A model generated the notes under the pieces. That model was not told the origin of the DNA. It did not search any database and was given only the letters and a program-made list of their open reading frames with translations. From Ipomoea triloba (Eukaryota; Streptophyta; Magnoliopsida; Solanales; Convolvulaceae), in assembly GCF_003576645.1 (NCBI RefSeq), contig NC_044930.1, positions 16,836,438-16,900,437 of the forward strand: DNA of 64,000 nt, written 5' to 3'. This document shows, piece after piece, positions 61,329 through 64,000 of this stretch; the stretch's first letter is position 1, and every line of letters starts with the position of its first letter. The translations under genes and the position numbers were made by a program.

Positions 61329-61742
61329 TTAAAAAGTGACACATTTAGACGCAAAATCATTCACCAAACTTTTGATATCAACTTCTTTCAAAATCTCATT
61401 TTCAATAGAGATTAAAGCTAATCCATTGAGTTTCTCTTGCAACATACTTGATTGTAAGTAAGATTTCAACAATTTCAACTTTGAAAAACTATTTTCTACA
61501 GAGACAACCGTAATTGGGATAGTCGATAATATTCGGTATGCAATAGTAGCATTTGGAAAACAACACATTTGTTTCAATGAATTCAATATACTCATTGCTC
61601 CTATATTTTCTTTCGATAAAATCTCTCTAAGCAATTTTAGCTCAATATACAATTCATTTTCATCAATATCACTACACTGTTCATCTCTCTTAAGAGCCGC
61701 TTCTAAACAAATGCAACAAGACTTCAAATCCATATTAGCCAT
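61329..61742 (-). pseudogene. hAT transposase C-terminal dimerisation remnant
   Basis: The frame reads MSILNSLKQMCCFPNATIAY, RILSTIPITVVSVENSFSKL, KLLKSYLQSSMLQEKLNGLA and LISIENEILKEVDIKSLVND, which corresponds to the conserved C-terminal dimerisation region of plant hAT transposases (TTF-type/MYM-type group). It ends in a normal-looking stop. Upstream on - there is an in-frame stop just before the Met, and about 90 bp further the LTR at 61833 begins, so the catalytic part is absent. Confidence 0.8.
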
Positions 61743-62024
61743 CTATTGTAACTTGTGAGAACTAAATAAAAAAACCAAAAGTTCCTTCATATACTTCATA
61801 TTGCTCAAACCTCTAGGCCAATGAAATAATAGTGTTAGGAATAAAATGTAATAGTTTTGATGATACAAATTGTAATTTTTATTAGTCCCCTTATTTTATT
61901 TTGAGTCTAGTGTACAATCTCCAAAGGTCCAAGTCTAAGTCAAAGTCATACGAAATTATGGAGGAATAGACTTAGTCAGTGTATTGTTACTTATTAATTA
62001 TATGCTGTGAAAGGCATCAAAAGA

Positions 62025-62097
62025 TGAAATGGAAGAATGGACAAGGAGCGCATAACACAAGCCAAAGGTCTCTAGTTTGAAACCCAGGATCAACATT
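62025..62097 (+). repeat. tRNA-like module 1 in LTR B
   Basis: ATGGAAGAATGGACAAGGAG followed about 35 bp later by GGTCTCTAGTTTGAAACCC, then CAACATTTTATTTGGAG as after module 1 in LTR A. Confidence 0.45.
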
Positions 62098-62264
62098 TTA
62101 TTTGGAGAATATGAGGATGACTCAACCGTGGGAGGAGGACAACTATCAGGATGACAAAGTGAACAGTTAAGTTGGTTCGAATTTATTTATGCAAGAAGGA
62201 GAAAATGCTACTAAGGCCATTCTGAGAATAAAAGAGATTTGAGAAGAACATTAACTAACAAGTT

Positions 62265-62337
62265 AATATGGAGCAATGGTTAAAGTATGAAGTATGAACT
62301 AGAAGGTCCAGTGTTTGAATCCTGATGTGAGGAATTT
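62265..62337 (+). repeat. tRNA-like module 2 in LTR B
   Basis: TATGGAGCAATGGTTAAAG at 62267-62285 and CAGTGTTTGAATCCTG at about 62309-62324, with tRNA-like spacing; aligns with 50232-50302 in LTR A. Confidence 0.55.
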
Positions 62338-62883
62338 ATTTTAAGCCAGAATGGATATTGGAAGGTACACGTCCCTGTGAAAATTTAATTTTTGGTAACA
62401 AAAATTCTATCCAAAAGTAAATTTTTGGAGTGAGATTGGAGCCAAAATTAAATTTAACTTTGGGATAATAATTCGGAAATCCAAAATTAATTTTTGGAGG
62501 CATATTTCGAATTAATCTGATGAAGACCAACTTGGAGGTGTCGGTGAATTTTCGGTGATATAATTTATGCTCAAGTAAGAGTCACTAGAGAAAATATTTT
62601 GGAGAGATCAACTTGACAATCAGAAGAAGAAATTGCAAAGTCAAGGATTCACACTTGAAAAGTCAAAATTGCAGGCCATCTTGATAAGGAAATTCAAATC
62701 AAGATCTGAGAATGCAATTGGACGAATGGGCTTCTTACAAGAGGAGTAATGACATAGGCCAAATTTCAAATTCATCTGAAAAAGGCCATTGAGAGCTTCA
62801 GAACAAGTTGGCAAATTATTTCAAGATTCAAAATGGACAATCAAGATTTGAAGATCTACAACGGGTAGATAGCTTCTTCAAGC

Positions 62884-62891
62884 TATAAATA
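62884..62891 (+). promoter_or_regulatory. TATA box of LTR B
   Basis: TATAAATA followed by CTCTCTCACCTCTCT about 30 bp later, the expected position for a transcription start. Confidence 0.5.
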
Positions 62892-63139
62892 CCCATGCAA
62901 GACTTGAAGACAAGCACCTCTCTCACCTCTCTTAATCACTCATCTGCTTACGTATCTGAGATATCATTTGAAAGAAGAAAAATTGAATGTGTGCTAAAAG
63001 TGAGCTATTATTTCGAAAAAGAGAGAAGAAAAATTGAAGAGTGCAAGTATTGAGCTTAATAGAAAAATTCAAGTCTGAGAGAGAAGAAGAAAAATACTTC
63101 TTTGTAAAACCATATCTACTGTGAGTAGAGGAAAGGAGA

Positions 63140-63400
63140 GTAGCAGGTGCGGCTTGTGAAATTCGAGTTGAGTGCGAGGCACTCGGAAGGAGCGTGACTT
63201 TGTGCGAGACGCTCGGGAGAAAAGCTCGGGAGTATAGCATTGTGCGGGATACTCGGAGGAATGCGGCTTTGTTCAGAACACTCGTGAAGACTAAGTGTAG
63301 CTGGGTGCAAAACGCTTGGTTGAGGAGCGTAGCTGGGTGCAAGACGCTCGTGAACGTAGCTGGGTGCAAGACGTTCGGGTTTGAGTGTTGCTGTAGGCAA
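63140..63400 (+). repeat. GTAGCTGGGTGCAAGACGCTCG minisatellite in LTR B
   Basis: About nine variant units of 24-32 bp built on GTAGC(T/G)(T/G)(T/G)GTGCAAGAC(G/A)CTCG, homologous to 51275-51398 in LTR A. It is probably in the transcribed R/U5 part of the LTR. Confidence 0.8.
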
Positions 63401-64000
63401 AGAGCATTCAGAGTAGCAGATGCTAGAAGGGCACTGATCCACTATTTGTATCTGGTTGATTGAAGATAGAAGGAAGAAGTGGAGTAGGAGAATTACACCA
63501 TCTCCGAACCACTATAAATCTCTATGTCTCTTTACTTTACTTGCATCATATTTACTCTTGCATGCATATCCCGTACTAACCCACTAACTGATATATCCAT
63601 CTGAGTGTTGCAAAGTCATACGTGTGCATGCATAGCATTACATTACATTGCATATTTTATTCTAAGTCTTCATATTCAAAGTGCATGTTCTGAGCATTTC
63701 AATTTCCTAGAGCTTATTTACTATTCATGCACTATTCACACACTATTCCTTACTATTCACTTACTATTCACATTTATTTGTAAGGGGTTCCTCCTGATTC
63801 ATACAAACCCATTTACTATTCATTCTTTAGTTATCATCTGGGTTTGCTATCTCTTTTGTGTGCATGCGATATATCTCTTCATATCTGATCAAGTTATTTA
63901 TAGCACTTTACGTACTGATATTCCGCTGCGAACTCTAAGTTGTTTATTTGCTTTATGCTTGCTACCTAGAGTTGAAATTACCAAAGTGTTATAATTTTTT

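Larger units (their letters stand above)
61833..64000 (+). mobile_element. LTR B, second member of the tRNA-module LTR family
   Basis: Begins TGTTAGGAATAAAATGTAAT like LTR A and runs to the window end at a point equivalent to about 57130 in LTR A, so it is nearly complete. It has TATAAATACCC at about 62885, two tRNA-like modules, a minisatellite at 63140-63400 and ACCACTATAAATCTC near 63510. It lacks the large arrays seen at 50375-51160 in LTR A. Whether an internal region follows is outside the window. Confidence 0.8.

Noticed and set aside
63116..63463. Repetitive frames in LTR B
   Set aside because: They translate the minisatellite GTAGCTGGGTGCAAGACGCTC and are open because unit lengths happen to suit.

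Overview
This is nuclear DNA from a flowering plant, most likely a eudicot. Two host genes have spliceosomal structure (GT..AG introns, no operon layout). Everything else is AT-rich DNA packed with plant transposable elements: Athila/Tat-type Ty3/gypsy, Ty1/copia, Helitron-like, Mutator-like, hAT, Tourist/Harbinger-type MITEs, tRNA-derived SINEs and a LINE end. I cannot name the species from sequence alone.

Layout. 1-8.8 kb: a Mutator-like inverted-repeat element, then a 7.5-kb non-autonomous Athila/Tat-type LTR element with a truncated 3' LTR, then the 3' end of a copia-type element. 9.9-17.35 kb: two inverted arms of a Helitron-like repeat flanking a decayed copia element. 17.4-17.7 kb: a minisatellite. 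20-22.9 kb: a 430-bp assembly gap, then an intact zinc-finger homeodomain (ZHD) transcription factor gene on + with a probable 5'UTR intron. 25.9-31.4 kb: a complete 13-exon gene on - encoding a 498-residue ROOT UV-B SENSITIVE 6 (RUS6, DUF647) protein. The two genes converge tail to tail. 31.5-34.6 kb: repeat-rich RUS6 upstream DNA. 34.7-41.6 kb: a decayed Tat-type gypsy element on -, itself hit by a probable solo LTR and a hAT MITE. 44-47 kb: gypsy LTR-like DNA with an assembly duplication. 48.1-49.2 kb: a textbook Pack-MULE carrying a captured gene with its TATA box. 49.7-57.2 kb: a solo LTR (with tRNA-like modules and satellite-like arrays) into which a second solo LTR has inserted; the inner one holds another assembly duplication. 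57-61.8 kb: small repeats, a LINE end and a hAT transposase remnant. 61.8-64 kb: a second copy of the tRNA-module LTR, running off the end.

The two host genes have no visible functional link: ZHD is a nuclear transcription factor, RUS6 a DUF647 membrane-associated protein. The other coding sequence is transposon-derived and mostly broken. I found no CRISPR array, rRNA gene, confident tRNA gene or bacterial-type system. The observations most worth following are the Pack-MULE, the LTR family with paired tRNA-like modules and multiplied TATA boxes, the mirror-image Helitron dimers, the MITE 22 nt from a RUS6 splice acceptor, and two tandem duplications joined by a single n, which look like assembly artefacts.
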